Notes: generated by a model from the letters alone, not told the origin. Numbered from the stretch's first letter, positions 1 to 11,145 are shown. The stretch: 64,000 nt of DNA from Heterobilharzia americana (GCA_944470555.2 OX104132.1:19229755-19293754); one strand, 5' to 3'. Translations and numbers: made by a program.

Positions 1-469
1 TATACCATGTTTTAAGCCCTTTGCAATATATATGGACCCCGTGAATGATTTGAAACCTCTTACGTAACCCTTTTTCTTACCATTCAACTTTTACGTCATC
101 AACTGAAAAAACCCTATCAATAGTAAAGTAGCCAATGCTAACGATGAGACTGTGTGAATTCATCTAAAGCCTTTAGACTGATTTCGAACCATGACATACT
201 GATCTCTGATATTCGTAAACTTTGATGTGATGAACGAATATATAGAACTTTTTTGTATTCTATTTTCAAATTAACAGTCTCAGAAGTGTCATCAATTCAA
301 GGATAGTTTTCAAAATGTCAACTAGTATGATTAGGTTATGAAAGCATAGGAGAGACAGATTTTCTTGTTCTTTAAATTACGGGATCGCACATTCCTTCTC
401 CGTCTCTCTGTATTTTTTTAGCACGCAAATAAAAACTCTTCGGTTTCATCGCAATCGTTTGGCCATTGA
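1..469. other. AT-rich non-coding stretch
   Basis: No coding frame, RNA fold or repeat family was recognised. It is probably intron or intergenic DNA. Confidence 0.4.
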
Positions 470-715
470 ATGAACAGACTATGGTTCAGCGTTTGTCAGA
501 AGTAAAACACTGTGAACCATTGAACTACGATTCAGTGGCTGAGTGACAAAAGCACACGTCAAAAGATCTAAAGGTCCTGGAATTAATCCCATGTGGGTTC
601 GTTTGTGTTCACTGCTAAGGAATCTCATACTACGACTTAAGAGCTGTTCAGAGCTTTAAGGTTTTCAGTGGTTCAATCCATGATAACATACTATTCTGAA
701 ATAGACTCACTTGAA
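470..715 (+). repeat. Degenerate tRNA-derived SINE with hammerhead remnant (family B)
   Basis: The copy has the family-B order: a head ending in a CATTGAACTACGA-type block, a tRNA-like middle (box-A-like CAGTGGCTGAGTG near 532), a hammerhead-like block at about 608-650, then the family tail with TTCAGTGGTTCAATCCATGAT. The ribozyme core reads CTAAGGAA instead of CTGAGGAG, and the GAAA side is also altered, so it should not self-cleave. It is recognised by comparison with the better copies at 15345, 42160 and 52513. Confidence 0.6.
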
Positions 716-1544
716 AACAATATATGGATCAGTAGAAATGTTTAGTAAAACTATAGAACCCTACAGTCTCCGAGCTACAACCGGATGACTTTGCACTGAC
801 CAATCAAGTTGAAGGTGACTGCGTGGTCGTTCCAAGAAGCCTTGGGTTATTTAGAGGAGTTCGCTGATTTTAAACAGGCTTATTCACAATTTGAAGATGA
901 TAATTCCAACTGTATCAACTGGTACGGAAGTCCTATTCACTTTCTTTTTGCTGCTTTACGACTGAATTTTCAAGTTTTATACTTTGAAATTTATAGATCT
1001 ATGCCAAATATTCAACGTCACGAACCTAATTTCTTTCCGGACTTTTAAAACATTACTTCTTTAACAATTTTACAGGAGTTCATACAAATAATTTAAAGAC
1101 TATAGGCGACCTCTTGAAGACGTATTTATGTCTACACCTCAGCTGGCATTGCTTAATGTTTTGAAATTACATAGATGAATATCTTTACTGCATTTGCTTA
1201 AGGTAGAAAAACCTCTTAGAACATAGATGAGGCCCCTAGTATCCTCAAAAAACTGTATTAACCGTAAATTTCATTTCATTAAAAACTAGAAAAAAACGAC
1301 TGTTTTCTTATTGATGCTTTCTAGGTCATTTGGCAGTCGATTACGGTCAATAGGTTTCTTTATTTCTACCTAGTGTTCCTCTAAAATGAAATCTGTTAAA
1401 TATTCGTCACCAGTTTTGAATAATTTTATCTCCATACTCATGTTATCTAATTAGGAGCTGAGAAATGTAACTGGGAAACGGCCCTTTCATAAATTTTGCC
1501 TATTAACTCAACAGTAAAATATCACTCAAGATATCTGAGTACCA
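716..1544. other. Non-coding stretch with one unassigned open frame
   Basis: A 79-codon open frame lies at 809-1048 (+). I recognise no family in it, see no flanking splice signals, and treat it as chance. Nothing else was seen. Confidence 0.3.
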
Positions 1545-1690
1545 AGTTGAGATTCATCATGGACTGACACCAGTTGTAGAACCATTTAAAATCTAGGAGT
1601 ACTGGATAGCTGTTTCATCATAGTATAGGGCAACTCAGGGGTGCACAATGACTCAGCGAGGGATCAAGCTCAGGATTTTCTGATTTTGCA
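1545..1690 (-). repeat. Degenerate family-B SINE fragment
   Basis: Read on the minus strand it gives the family-B hammerhead block followed by the tail (TTCATCATGGACTGACACCAG on the plus strand at 1552). The ribozyme core is mutated (CTGAGTTG) although the GAAACAGCTATCCAGT side is preserved. Confidence 0.6.
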
Positions 1691-2084
1691 GTGAGCTCAA
1701 AGAATTTATTTCATATACCACCAATAAGTCTTAGAACATAATGGAAAAACTGTTAAATTCTCTCTGATTTTCAGTTATCATTAACAAGACATAAGTCTAC
1801 AGTTCAGGTTATCTCTAAATTAGTACTGAATTGCATTTTTGATTCGTGTAATAAGTGAATTTATTTAGTGATGAAATCAAGATTATGTAGCTTAGATTTG
1901 TTCATATCTAAGGATTGACCACTTTACTTGCTTGAGAATTTGAATCAGTTCTGATTTGTCAGTGGTCAGATCAAATATCTCTGGCAAACTTACTCTACAT
2001 GTGACATTGATGAGGTATCCCACTAGCGGTCGGATGTACTATTTAAATATGTGCATTACCCTACTCTAAGGTTATAACATACGG

Positions 2085-2420
2085 CGATTAAAGGTGAAGG
2101 AAAAGAAATGACTTCAGGTTTTAGATCACTGTTGCCTTAGACATACTGGCTACATATCGCAGAACCAATATCTTAGTGATTTAGAAGCAAGTATTAGTCT
2201 CAGGTTAAAGGGGTACTGAAGTTGATGAGGTTGTCAGCTCTCGCCAAATGAGATGGCTGGGACATATGCCATATCATACACTGTCAACTCCAATGCAAAA
2301 CGTTAGCTGAAGTAGCATCAGATTGAAGACAATTTAGATTTGATCAAGCTAAGAAGTGGTAAGTTCATTAAGTCTGTGAAGGATGGTTTGTTACGTATTC
2401 GGTTCCAGACAAGAGTTTAG
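2085..2420 (+). pseudogene. Degenerate RTE-like retrotransposon 3' remnant
   Basis: A short run at 2241-2270 translates to RQMRWLGHMP, which matches the RLRWLGHV.RMP block near the C-terminus of RTE-clade polyproteins and aligns with the better copy at 37711-39157. The surrounding sequence is broken by stops and frame changes. It is an old, 5'-truncated, dead copy with no function expected. Family assignment rests on this short block and on neighbouring similarity only. Confidence 0.5.
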
Positions 2421-2444
2421 ATGTTTACAAAAGGGGGGAAGTGG

Positions 2445-2550
2445 ATAATATTTGTAGCTCAGGTGCATGGTCTTGGTTTCATTGTGTTTTCTAAGCTTGA
2501 TTGTTTAATAGTGTGTTGCTTGAGCTTAGATAACACAATACAACCCCTAC
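2445..2550. repeat. Small inverted repeat related to PLE terminal repeat
   Basis: The left part (GGTTTCATTGTGTTTTCTAAGC) and right part (GCTTAGATAACACAATACAACC) are inverted versions of the terminal repeat seen intact at 7783-7922 and 8204-8338. No coding part remains. Confidence 0.45.
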
Positions 2551-2594
2551 CCAAAGGAGCTTTTAGAGACTCTAGATAGTTTGACTTACAGTCA

Positions 2595-2730
2595 GTCAAA
2601 CTATGTTTGAAACGAAGGGTATTGGGTTCAATTTTCAGTGGAAACATCACTCACCTAGAGGCTGGTACATTCAGCCTACGAGTCCCAAATTGGACGAAAT
2701 GTGCGTCCTGGATCCCACTACTAATCGTCA
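2595..2730 (+). repeat. Smα-type SINE fragment with decayed hammerhead
   Basis: Positions 2663-2720 follow the Smα hammerhead layout: TACATTCAG, core, GAGTCCCAAATTGGACGAAA, then GTGCGTCCTGGATCCCACT. The left core reads CCTACGA instead of CTGAYGA, so cleavage is unlikely. A box-B-like GGGTTCAATTT precedes it at about 2624. Smα elements are known pol III-type schistosome SINEs. Confidence 0.7.
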
Positions 2731-4244
2731 AGTTGGATAAGAAGTGTTTTATACTCATCCTCCTTGTTGTAAACCCTACCATCATTTTTACCTTTTCCTC
2801 CTCCATTCTTTTGATTTTCTACAACTTATGGTTGTCTTATTTATGTTTCTAAGTCTGATCTTGTTGACTTGGTCACCGCACAGCAACACGAGGTCCATCA
2901 CAGATGCCAAGTGACCAGTTGAAATCCATGGAGAAAAGTGATCAGTGAATGCTTCTTACTTCATTATCCGTAGGTAAATCGTTATCACAAACAGAATACT
3001 GGAATTATGCGCAAGGGAACTGATCTCTTAGACTTAGTTAAGAAATAGTACAAGTTAAAAAGTATGACGCTGAAGTATTTTGGTCTGTCTGAATATTAGT
3101 AGTTTTGACTGATCAGGCCAGATATTTTGCCGTTTTAACCACCAACTAACTATTAGCATCGGAATCGGTAAAATTTAAACTGTTTCTCGGGTCATCAAAA
3201 CATATAACTCCACCCATTGAAGTTCGAACCTAATATTCACTAATTTGATGCAGTAATCGTTGCCTACAATATTCATCCCATATGCAATAAGATTAGTGCG
3301 ACAAAATTAACTGTAATCCCAAGCTTCAAATTTATTGTGTTAAATTGTTCAGCCACATTTAAAAAATTAGCTTCTTATTTAATAAGAAAAACTTGTGGTT
3401 CATTATAAGAATGATAGTAGTTAGATGGTTTTCTGAGCTTTCGGATTTCATTGTGAGTCTTTCATCATCATTATCTTCTTTTTTGATTTCATTAAACTTG
3501 ATGGCAAAAGATCCACGACAAAAATATCCAAATTTTAGAGGACATCATTTGATGTTATAAACATCTCTTATGGATGCTTCATTATTCCAGTTACTTTTAT
3601 GTCACTAATATTGCATGGAAGCCAGTTGATGAGTCTTGGATAGGACAAAATGCGAATTCTGTTAACTACTGGTAACAACCACTTTGAACAGTCAGGATCT
3701 TACAAAAAACACTAATATCTAAGGCATCCTTATAAATAACACACGCCTATGATGAAGTTTTTATTTGACCTGATAAATAAATCAAGTTTGATTTCAAGCA
3801 GTGATATCAACGTCATACTCGCTGAATAGTCATCCAAGTGAGATTAATTACCAATATAGACAACTCAGAAAAGATAAAGATGATTACGAGTATTTTTTTT
3901 TTCACAAAAGAAACATTTCCATCAACTAATACTTCTGAAAAGGATGAAGATAAGAGGTGCGAATTTATTTCTACACGCGTTAAAAAGGAATATCTTTAAT
4001 CATGCATAAAATCAACGCTACTCATTAGACTAATTTATCAGATATGTAAGAAATAAACAAAGCGAAACACTGAATTTAAAAAGCATAAACAAAGTTCATC
4101 TATACCTAGACAGTAATTCAATTGAAAAAAGGACAGTAAAATCCTAACTTCAATGGAATAATTCGATGAGCATTATTCATAACAAAATACAATAACAATA
4201 ATGTTATCAAGATAAATAGTTCAGTTATTATTATCACTAGTTGA
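2731..4244. other. Non-coding AT-rich stretch
   Basis: No gene, clear repeat family or RNA was recognised. There is a short T-tract near 3893. Confidence 0.35.
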
Positions 4245-4297
4245 AGTAGTAGTAGTAGGAGGAGGAGGAGGAGGAGGAGGAGGTGGTGGAGGAGGAG
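4245..4297. repeat. (AGT)n-(AGG)n microsatellite
   Basis: About four AGT units run into about fourteen AGG/TGG units. The plus strand is almost pure purine over 4257-4297, a tract type that can adopt triplex or G-rich structures. Leucine-rich reading of the opposite strand is an artefact of the repeat. Confidence 0.9.
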
Positions 4298-4609
4298 TTT
4301 TCTCACCAATATTCAATTGTCAACGTAAAACACAAAAATAACGAAACTGGTGTAAAAATCATTTCAATAGGCTCATGATACAAGAAAGTAATGTACTTCA
4401 TGTATGCATGACAACATGAATACTTTAGAAAAGAGGCAAGAAAGTGGTGTTATTCCATATAATTTTACTTATCATTTGACTGAATGCTGGTCTGTTCCAC
4501 ACAAATACGGTTGCTGTTCTCACTGCTGAAGTAAATCTTAGAGATTATAAAGTAAAGGTGCATTTAATCACCGACTGACTGTAGTGTTTAAAATAATAAT
4601 GAAGGATTT

Positions 4610-4885
4610 TGGCTAGCAGTAGAATCCATGACGCGCTTTCCAGCCTATTTGTTATTCGTCAGTGGGATGTACTTCAGTCCCAGTCAGCAATGTTGTTCCC
4701 ACTAAGACTCCAACCCAAGGCTGACCGCTTCAAATGTTAGAGTGTTATCCACTAGGCCACTTCTTGTAGAACGGGTATAGTTTATATGATATTGCTTGTA
4801 TTATCCCGTCATTGAATGGACCGAATTGATTAGACTGTATTGGTACATGGGCCCCTGAGCGGATACCTTGATATTGCCTTTATTT
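4610..4885 (-). repeat. Smα-type SINE, minus-strand copy of an inverted pair
   Basis: On the minus strand the order is: a tail-like block (GTTCATTCAATGACGGGATAA type), the tRNA-like segment AGTGGCCTAGTGGATAACAC with a box A, and a decayed hammerhead at about 4619-4680 containing GACGAATAACAAATAGG and GCGCGTCATGGATTCTACTGC. The core pairing has decayed, so it is inactive. It is immediately followed by a plus-strand copy, giving a fold-back pair. Confidence 0.7.
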
Positions 4886-4894
4886 TCATGTTCA

Positions 4895-5160
4895 ATTTTA
4901 ATGATGGATAGTGGCTATTGGTGGAATTCGAACGAATCTCAATGGGAACAACATCGCTCACTGGAAGACAGCTACACCCAGCTAATGAGTGCCAACTAGG
5001 ACAAAACGTGCATCCCGGATTCCACTGCTAACCACTGCCTATCATTAACAACAAAGTTGAAAATGTATGGAATATCGAGGCATTCGTGTAGTAGTCCACA
5101 TGGCGATAGAGTCTGATCGATTCGGTCGAACCAACAACAAGATAATGCAAGCAACATCAT
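4895..5160 (+). repeat. Smα-type SINE, plus-strand copy of an inverted pair
   Basis: The hammerhead-like block at 4971-5032 reads TACACCCAG-CTAATGAG-TGCCAACTAGGAC-AAAAC-GTGCATCCCGGATTCCACTGC. The core has G5 to A (CTAATGA) and GAAA to AAAA, so it is predicted dead. The downstream CAATATCGAGGCATTC-type tail is shared with the copies at 20455, 57616 and 61901. Confidence 0.75.
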
Positions 5161-5733
5161 GGATTATTTAAGCATTGGATTTTCTATCCGGTGTACAAAA
5201 ACATTTTAATGTCACTGTTATTATTCACTTTACCATCTGGTGTCACTAAGTTCTCGGTATTAATTTAGGTTAGTTTAAATTAGTTAGTACACTCATCCTT
5301 GTGCATTGTCAAGATAAAGATGTACATGTATTCAAGACATGTAACCATGTGTTAAAGTATTGCTTTTGAGTTTATGCATCATTTATCTCACTGTTTATTG
5401 ATCCCATCAGCTGGGTTTGGAAAAAGTTGAACAGGAATTAATCTATTGCATCATTACTTTCTCGTTCATTCTCTTGAACTATCTAGCAGATGTATGACTT
5501 CTGCAAACGTTTCCTATCATCAAATGAAGTGACCATGTAAAATAGTAAGAAATATGCGAATGATATCAAGGCAATAAGACATTCGGACCAGATACAAATA
5601 GCAACTTCTCTGCTTCAGCAGCTTATACTACATTGAGGAATGAAAATATAAGAAGACAAGGGCTGGCGTGTGACTGTAAGGAAGATGGCTTATACAAGAT
5701 GATGGGGAATATGTGTAACTCAAGGAGGTAATT
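5161..5733. other. Non-coding stretch
   Basis: Nothing was recognised apart from the start of the fold-back beginning at 5734. Confidence 0.35.
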
Positions 5734-5903
5734 TTGATGGTGTTGTATTCTTTGAGCTGAATGGTTTAAACATTGGGCTTTCATTGTCATTCTACACAGT
5801 TTCAACATTGAAATCTCTCTGAAATGTGTGCTGATGATGTTTTTTAGAGTGACAATAAAACCTTCATGATTAAAACCTCTGACCCAGAGAATACAACACC
5901 ATC
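5734..5903. repeat. Mini fold-back made of two PLE terminal repeats
   Basis: The left arm 5734-5800 (GATGGTGTTGTATTCTTTGAG) and right arm 5828-5903 (CAGAGAATACAACACCATC) are inverted copies of the terminal repeat seen at 7783-8338, with no coding sequence between them. The right arm keeps a CTGATGATG block like the PLE hammerhead, but the GAAA side is lost. Confidence 0.6.
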
Positions 5904-6317
5904 AAAAAAGCATTATTCGATAAAAATACCTCATTCATATACAGTTTTCATCAACATATAAAACCACTAAGTCAATAGGTACATGGTTTATTCTGATCGA
6001 TCAGCTATAGACAACAGTAGTTCATACTTGAGATTGCAAATTGAATAAGCATTTATCCAACTGTTCACATGTAAGAAAAACCGTTATGGAGTAAGTAATT
6101 ATTTGGGGTGATTCAGAAGTGAAACCCTAGAAAACAATGGAATAAATAATTAAAACTATACATGAAATTGAAATAAAACCACGGTTAGTTGAGATTTTAT
6201 TTTAGGCAGGAAATTAGTAAAATAGGTTTGGCAGTTGACTAGGTTTGTAATGACATAGTCAAAAGTAATGTATTTTGAGGTGAACTAAAATCCCTATTAA
6301 CTTCAAAATACACTACC
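5904..6317. other. Non-coding stretch
   Basis: Nothing was recognised. Confidence 0.3.
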
Positions 6318-6645
6318 CTATAGTGCTCATCAATGACATGCTTCAAAGACAGATATCCCGAAGTTCCAATGAGAAGCCATAATCTGTCGTGTCGCCAAGT
6401 TGAAAGTGAAGCGGATGTCAAATGACAACCTTGGATGATAGTCATGCTATATCATGAACTGACAGAGTCGGAAATCATGAGCTAACGAACCTCAGCGCCT
6501 TTTGCTGAGAGACTTGAAGGTCCTAAGTTCAGTCCCTGGTGGAATTATGTACTGCTAAGGAGTCCCATACTAGGACGAAGCAGTGTCCCAATGACCGCAG
6601 TTTTCCAATGGTTCTCTAACTGATATCATCTTCATGATGAATACC
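6318..6645 (+). repeat. Near full-length family-B SINE with mutated hammerhead
   Basis: It starts with the family head (GTGCTCATCAATGACATGC and CCCGAAGTTCCAATGAGAAG), passes through GATAGTCATGCTATATC, and reaches the hammerhead block at about 6550-6590: ACTGCTAAGGAGTCCCATAC, GGACGAAGCAGTGTC. G5 is changed to A in CTAAGGA, so it is probably inactive. The tail with CTAACTGATATCATCTTCATG ends near 6645. The head is shared with copies at 47045 and 52670. Confidence 0.7.
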
Positions 6646-7782
6646 TCCCCCTTAAAAGTAATCCATTAAGTACCAAACAAAGAAAACATAAATAATTATT
6701 TTACTATTGTTTATGTTATGTACCCACAAGAGTTAAAAAATAACGATGTTATCTGATTACTCATGGCTAGCGGTGGGAAACCCAGAACCCATAGCCTAGT
6801 AAAGTTTGAAACGATGAGTTCTGGGCTTCAGTCACCATGAGTACACTGTCATTCATCAAGATAATGGTATACCTAGCCGACAAGTCTCAAATCAAATGAA
6901 ACATATGTCCTATACTCTAACTCCAGTCACCAATTAAATAAATTCAATCTGAAGCTAAACTCACCATCGAGGCATCTTTTGAAAAAGCCTACTTACAGTT
7001 AGAGACCGACCAATCCAATCTAATACAATTTTCCAAAAAGGGGTGAATTACAAACAGAAGTTTACTTTCCATTGTAAGGAGGACTAAGTTTCTGTAGAGA
7101 TGTTTTTCAATACATTTTCATGAGTTTAACCATCACTCCCTTCACCGGATAAGGAAGATGAATATGATCTGATGAGTAATTGTAAACACCACTTATGTAT
7201 TCACAGTGTAATCCATTTCAATTAGGTATACATCTATGTAGCTACAGATTATCTTCATTTCAACTAAATAGAAGAAATGTGACAGGTTTTAGCTACTTGT
7301 CCAGTAGCACTGAGATGGCTACCCTATGACCAGATCAACATATATTAAGCTTTTAAGTATCCATTTATTGAAATGAAAAATAAACTCATGTGTGATACTC
7401 TTGAGTATATGTGGCTTCCAATACACGTTTCCACTGTCTATAGTTATTCTATGTGGTGTCTATCTTAGTACCTGACCATGATGATAATTTTAACTTCTCG
7501 AACCCTAAAATTTAATCCTGAGTAGGCAAGTAATCCATATTAGTATTAGTGTCGGAAACAGAAAGTAATGCATGGTTATTTCCTACTACTTATAAGTAAA
7601 TCACATAAGCCAAACCGTAACTTTTTAAATCGAACGTCTAGATGTAAACAGCTATTCTCAGTTTTGCAAAAACAACTGTTAACTTCTGAAGAATACAATG
7701 ATTGTTACTCGTTTTGTCATTGAGAAAGTTTTTACTTTTTTGTACTACAATTACTCAGTCCTAGCAAAATGAACATTAATTT
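6646..7782. other. Non-coding stretch
   Basis: No gene or confident repeat was found. Confidence 0.3.
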
Positions 7783-8338
7783 CTTGGTTGTATTGTGTTC
7801 TCTGAGCTGGGTTGTTTAGTCGTGGAGCTTTCATCCTCTTGCTAGACGACATTATCAGCACTAACTTCAGTATGAAGTGAGCTGTCAATATCTCTCCGTG
7901 AGTAATTTCATCACTCATTTCAATGCATGTGGATTATTATGAACATGAGTTCAATTTCGACAATGTAGAAATTTCGGATAGAGGAAACACAAGAAATATC
8001 AGAGAATTCCTAGAAGCTTGGCATTCAGGTCAGTCAGCAATCAATAGATGTATAGACATAGACCCAACCTATCAACCAATAAGAAAGATGGTAAACAACA
8101 GGAGGGTCAGAGGTCAAGCAGAGGAACAGCCAACAGGAAAATCTTTACAGTCAGTGACACAACAGTCGAAGGAAACAACCAATCACTAGCCTTTTCGTCA
8201 GGGCAAGCTACTAAATCACTCATGGAGAGATATTTGCAGTTCACTTCATACTGAAGTTAGTGCTGATAATGTCGTCTAGCAAGAGGATGAAAGCTCCACG
8301 ACTTAACAATTAAGCTCACAGAACACAATACAACCAAG
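7783..8338 (+). mobile_element. Penelope-like element 3' end enclosed by inverted terminal repeats
   Basis: The arms at 7783-7922 and 8204-8338 are about 135 bp and over 90 percent alike when one is inverted (CTTGGTTGTATTGTGTTCT against its complement). Between them lies the end of a PLE reading frame. PLEs are known to carry terminal repeats in direct or inverted orientation and hammerhead motifs inside them. Each arm carries GTGCTGATAATGTCGTC and GGATGAAAGCTCCACGAC, a PLE-hammerhead-like block with G8 changed to A in CTGATAA. The 5' part, including the reverse transcriptase, is missing. Confidence 0.7.
7923..8189 (+). pseudogene. PLE protein C-terminal fragment (GIY-YIG region tail)
   Basis: The frame carries HEFNFDNVEISDRG and IREFLEAWHSGQSAIN followed by IDIDPTYQPIRKM. 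This is the pattern seen downstream of the GIY-YIG endonuclease core in schistosome Penelope-like proteins (histidine-rich block, NFD.VEIL.RG, E.LEAW, IDI.P.Y). Only the last ~88 codons are present. The RT domain and the GIY-YIG catalytic core are absent, so it is a truncated remnant. A second copy of the same segment is at 52355-52500. The initiation codon is incidental. Assignment is from motif memory and not a database search. Confidence 0.6.
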
Positions 8339-8422
8339 ATCATCCACCTGAGCTACAAATATTCTCCACCATTTCCACATCAGAAGAACAAAAAGAACTT
8401 GTGATATTTCAGCCTGCCAAAA

Positions 8423-8734
8423 TCAGCAAGCAACTGACTCACTTTTGAGATTACGATTTTCAGATTCGACTTGGCATAATTTTTCGACTTCATCTTCAAC
8501 TTCTTCTACAGTCACACTATTTAGAGTTTTGTTGGCTGATTTTAATTTTTTTTTCCCGTATCGTCCATTTGTACCGCACAACATGAAATGGGTTGCTCTC
8601 CAGGGACTAATTAGTGTATTTAATCCACTGTTACAGAAGGCTAGCCGAGGAGTGAATTCCTCAGTGGTAACTAAACTGAATACAAAACTAGGTGACGTAA
8701 GATCAAATGTCACAAGGAACATAACTTCCTCCAA
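8423..8734 (-). CDS. Unassigned open frame with short zipper-like heptads, possible exon
   Basis: A 103-codon minus-strand frame ends in a lysine-rich run (GKKKLKSANKTLN) followed by an acidic helix with hydrophobics spaced 3/4 (VEEVEDEVEKLCQVESENRNL). This loosely recalls the zipper of bZIP factors. Just after NLK the minus strand reads CTCAAAA/GTGAGT, a good splice-donor consensus (junction near 8444), so an exon ending there is possible. However, no basic DNA-binding NxxAAxxxR signature is visible, no convincing acceptor was fixed, and an equally long frame runs on the other strand. It directly abuts the PLE fragment, so a retrotransposed fragment is also possible. Confidence 0.15.
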   Translation of the reverse strand: MEEVMFLVTFDLTSPSFVFSLVTTEEFTPRLAFCNSGLNTLISPWRATHFMLCGTNGRYGKKKLKSANKTLNSVTVEEVEDEVEKLCQVESENRNLKSESVAC

Positions 8735-8759
8735 AGTCGTAGATACGCCTTTTTGATAA

Positions 8760-9474
8760 GTGCAACAAGCACGAAACCTAAGTCATGCAAGACTTCCTGC
8801 AGGTTGTTTCCAGTCAACTATCAAACAAATTGCATAGCCTGAGTTTGATTCACTTTAGTTATCTAAAAGAACTTATTTTCTGCTTATGTGCGTGTGTATA
8901 CGTGACTACCAATTGACAGGGTAATGAAATTATTCTGAAAACAAATGACTAGTGCACAGAAAATAACACGAACTAAAGGCGTATGGTTAAATGTGCCATA
9001 GAAAGTAAACTAACACACTGTTAACAGATTGCCTGAAAAAAAAACACTTGAAGTAAATATTTTAACACTTTCAGTAATACTGTGGACATGAAACAACTCT
9101 TTTACTGTGAGTAGTAGAAATTCTGGTGTTGAGGAGATGTCAGCCAGCAGTTTAATCCTCTGCTAAGGTAGAAAGCTGATGCAGAATTCTCTTTCTTGAT
9201 GAAAAACTGGTAACAAAGACTAATCAACCCTCAAAAAAGCTGATTTAACAGTGGTTTGTATGTAATCCAAAAAAATGTTGAATATCCTTCGAAATTAATA
9301 AACACCACGCTTGTACTTACAATTTTTTAGGAGAATCCGTTACTTCAGTATAAAAATAGACACCCATTATCATCTACAAGTTCCTTAATACTTAAAGCCT
9401 AAACTTTGCGTTCAGGAATTTATACGTATGTAAATCCCTGGTGATTGAAGCGAAATAAATTTCTGGTCAGAAGT
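8760..9474. other. Non-coding stretch
   Basis: Nothing was recognised. Confidence 0.3.
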
Positions 9475-9660
9475 TGGACCTAGCAACTCAGTTAGTAGAA
9501 CATCAGCTGGAAACCCGGTAGTCGCTTGTTAGAATCCGACCGCGGTCTAAATTTTCAGTTCACCTTCAATCGCCACCCAATATAAATACTAGTCTGCCAA
9601 CCTACTACTATCTCAGATACTCAAATGATAATCTATGTAAACGTCGATTTTTGCAGTTGA
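9475..9660 (+). repeat. tRNA-derived SINE copy (family C)
   Basis: It contains a box-A-like CTAGCAACTCAGTTAGTAGAA (9479-9499) and a decayed box B (GTTAGAATCC), then TTTTCAGTTCACCTTCAATCG and a tail with CAAATGATAATCTATGTAAACG. The same order appears at 37195-37375, where the promoter boxes are better preserved. Confidence 0.55.
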
Positions 9661-10806
9661 CTGGGCTGCAGATATCTTAAGGAACCGTCTTTATGTTTAA
9701 ATTGTTCATCATTATCTAACAACCTGAAGGGAAGTCTGTCTTATTTGATCACTATTCTGCGGGTATTCCAATTCGCTTACTCGTGTGTCATTATCAAACT
9801 GCAATACATGAAACCCATCTCAGCGCTGACTGCTCAAATTCATAAATCATCTTAAAAGTGATTTATGAAGTGTAAGAAACCGAGTGAAAATTGTAAATCC
9901 CAATCTTTGTTGATTCGCCGAATCTTACATTCTGCGAACACTTAATCTAGAACGTTGTATAACAAAAGTATCAATTCGATCTTCCCTTCCTTCCCTACCT
10001 TATCCTTTAGCCCTTCATATGGATCTCTTCATTCATTCCATTCCTCTTTTGCATGAATTGAATATTCTACATTTTATACACTGTTTTCATGTGTCACACA
10101 TCTTATATAGTTGACAAAGCTGCCTAAACTCCTATACAGTATAAACACGCCTCATATTTTATCACCAAAGCGATACCAACGAAGTAGTTTTACCTGATGC
10201 TGGAACGTCTGCAATGAATTTTCACGTGCATGAAATGCTTGAAAGCAGTTTTGAATACAGAAAAACCTTAGAATGTTGACAAGCTATCTTATCTTAGTCT
10301 GAGACTCCTTAGCAGTGCGCATTCATATCCCAGCTTAAACGGTAATACAATTACCTATTGAAATGCAAGTATATCCAAATTATAAGGTTTTAAATAGGAT
10401 GAAATATACTTTCTGTATTCTACCATTTTCAAGTACCAAACAAATAATAACTTTCACTTAAGATGCTATTCATGACGAATAGTGGATCTTGGTGTTTAAG
10501 ATAAACGTAATCAGAAAAAAAAGTGAGAACACTGTTTGACTAGCACTGAATTGATATTGCATTCCTCATTTTATTAGTGATTTCAAATCGACACTTGGCT
10601 TAGGCATTCACTGATATTTAATCCCCTGGTGCTTCAGTTAATTGATCATTTTAGAAGAGGAATGGATACCATAATGACAATTCGTATAACCCTATAAGTA
10701 GCATAGTCAGCCTATTGTTTATTAGTTTAGTCCCCACCTACTAAGGTCTGGTTTTTCAGAGCATTTTAACTTTAAATAGGCAGTAAACGTTGCTCATGTA
10801 AAATAG
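9661..10806. other. Non-coding stretch with a family-B scrap
   Basis: A minus-strand scrap of the family-B hammerhead block lies at about 10285-10345 (plus: GAGACTCCTTAGCAGTGCGC). Nothing else was recognised. Confidence 0.35.
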
Positions 10807-11145
10807 GATGGCCAATTTCCAAATGACTTACGAATTCCACCCTCCAAAGCTTGACATTTCTCACAGCTGAGTAGTTTTTCACTTGCCCAACTATCAACAT
10901 GAACCATGCATCCTATTTTAGATACACCAGTTCATCTAAGTCAGCTAGTAAGATTCAGCTGATATGATCAAATTCGACTGTATGAGTTAGATCTTTCCGT
11001 GTACACCGCTGAAGTGCTAGTTCGGTCCAAAATGAGAAAAACAACAGTCCAATATTTAGATCACTATGATCTGGCTGATGAAATCAGTCTGAGTGGTTTC
11101 TAAATACTCAAATTGTTCACTAGTATAGGTGCTCAAGTAACTCAT
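10807..11145 (+). repeat. Family-D repeat with decayed hammerhead-like block
   Basis: It shares GGATG...CCAAATGACTTAC and CACAGCTGAGTAGTTTTTCA with the copy at 44028, and AAATTCGACTGTATGAGTTAG plus GTGTACACCGCTGAAGTGC with 44560-44610. The hammerhead-equivalent segment (about 11002-11060) has lost the core. Its relation to the other families is inferred from the partial intact copy at 44596-44644. Confidence 0.5.

Noticed and set aside
809..1048. Host exon in a 79-codon frame
   Set aside because: There is no recognisable domain and no clear splice acceptor or donor at its edges.
4118..4309. Leucine-rich small open frame on the minus strand
   Set aside because: It is the translation of the (AGT)n(AGG)n microsatellite and has no independent support.
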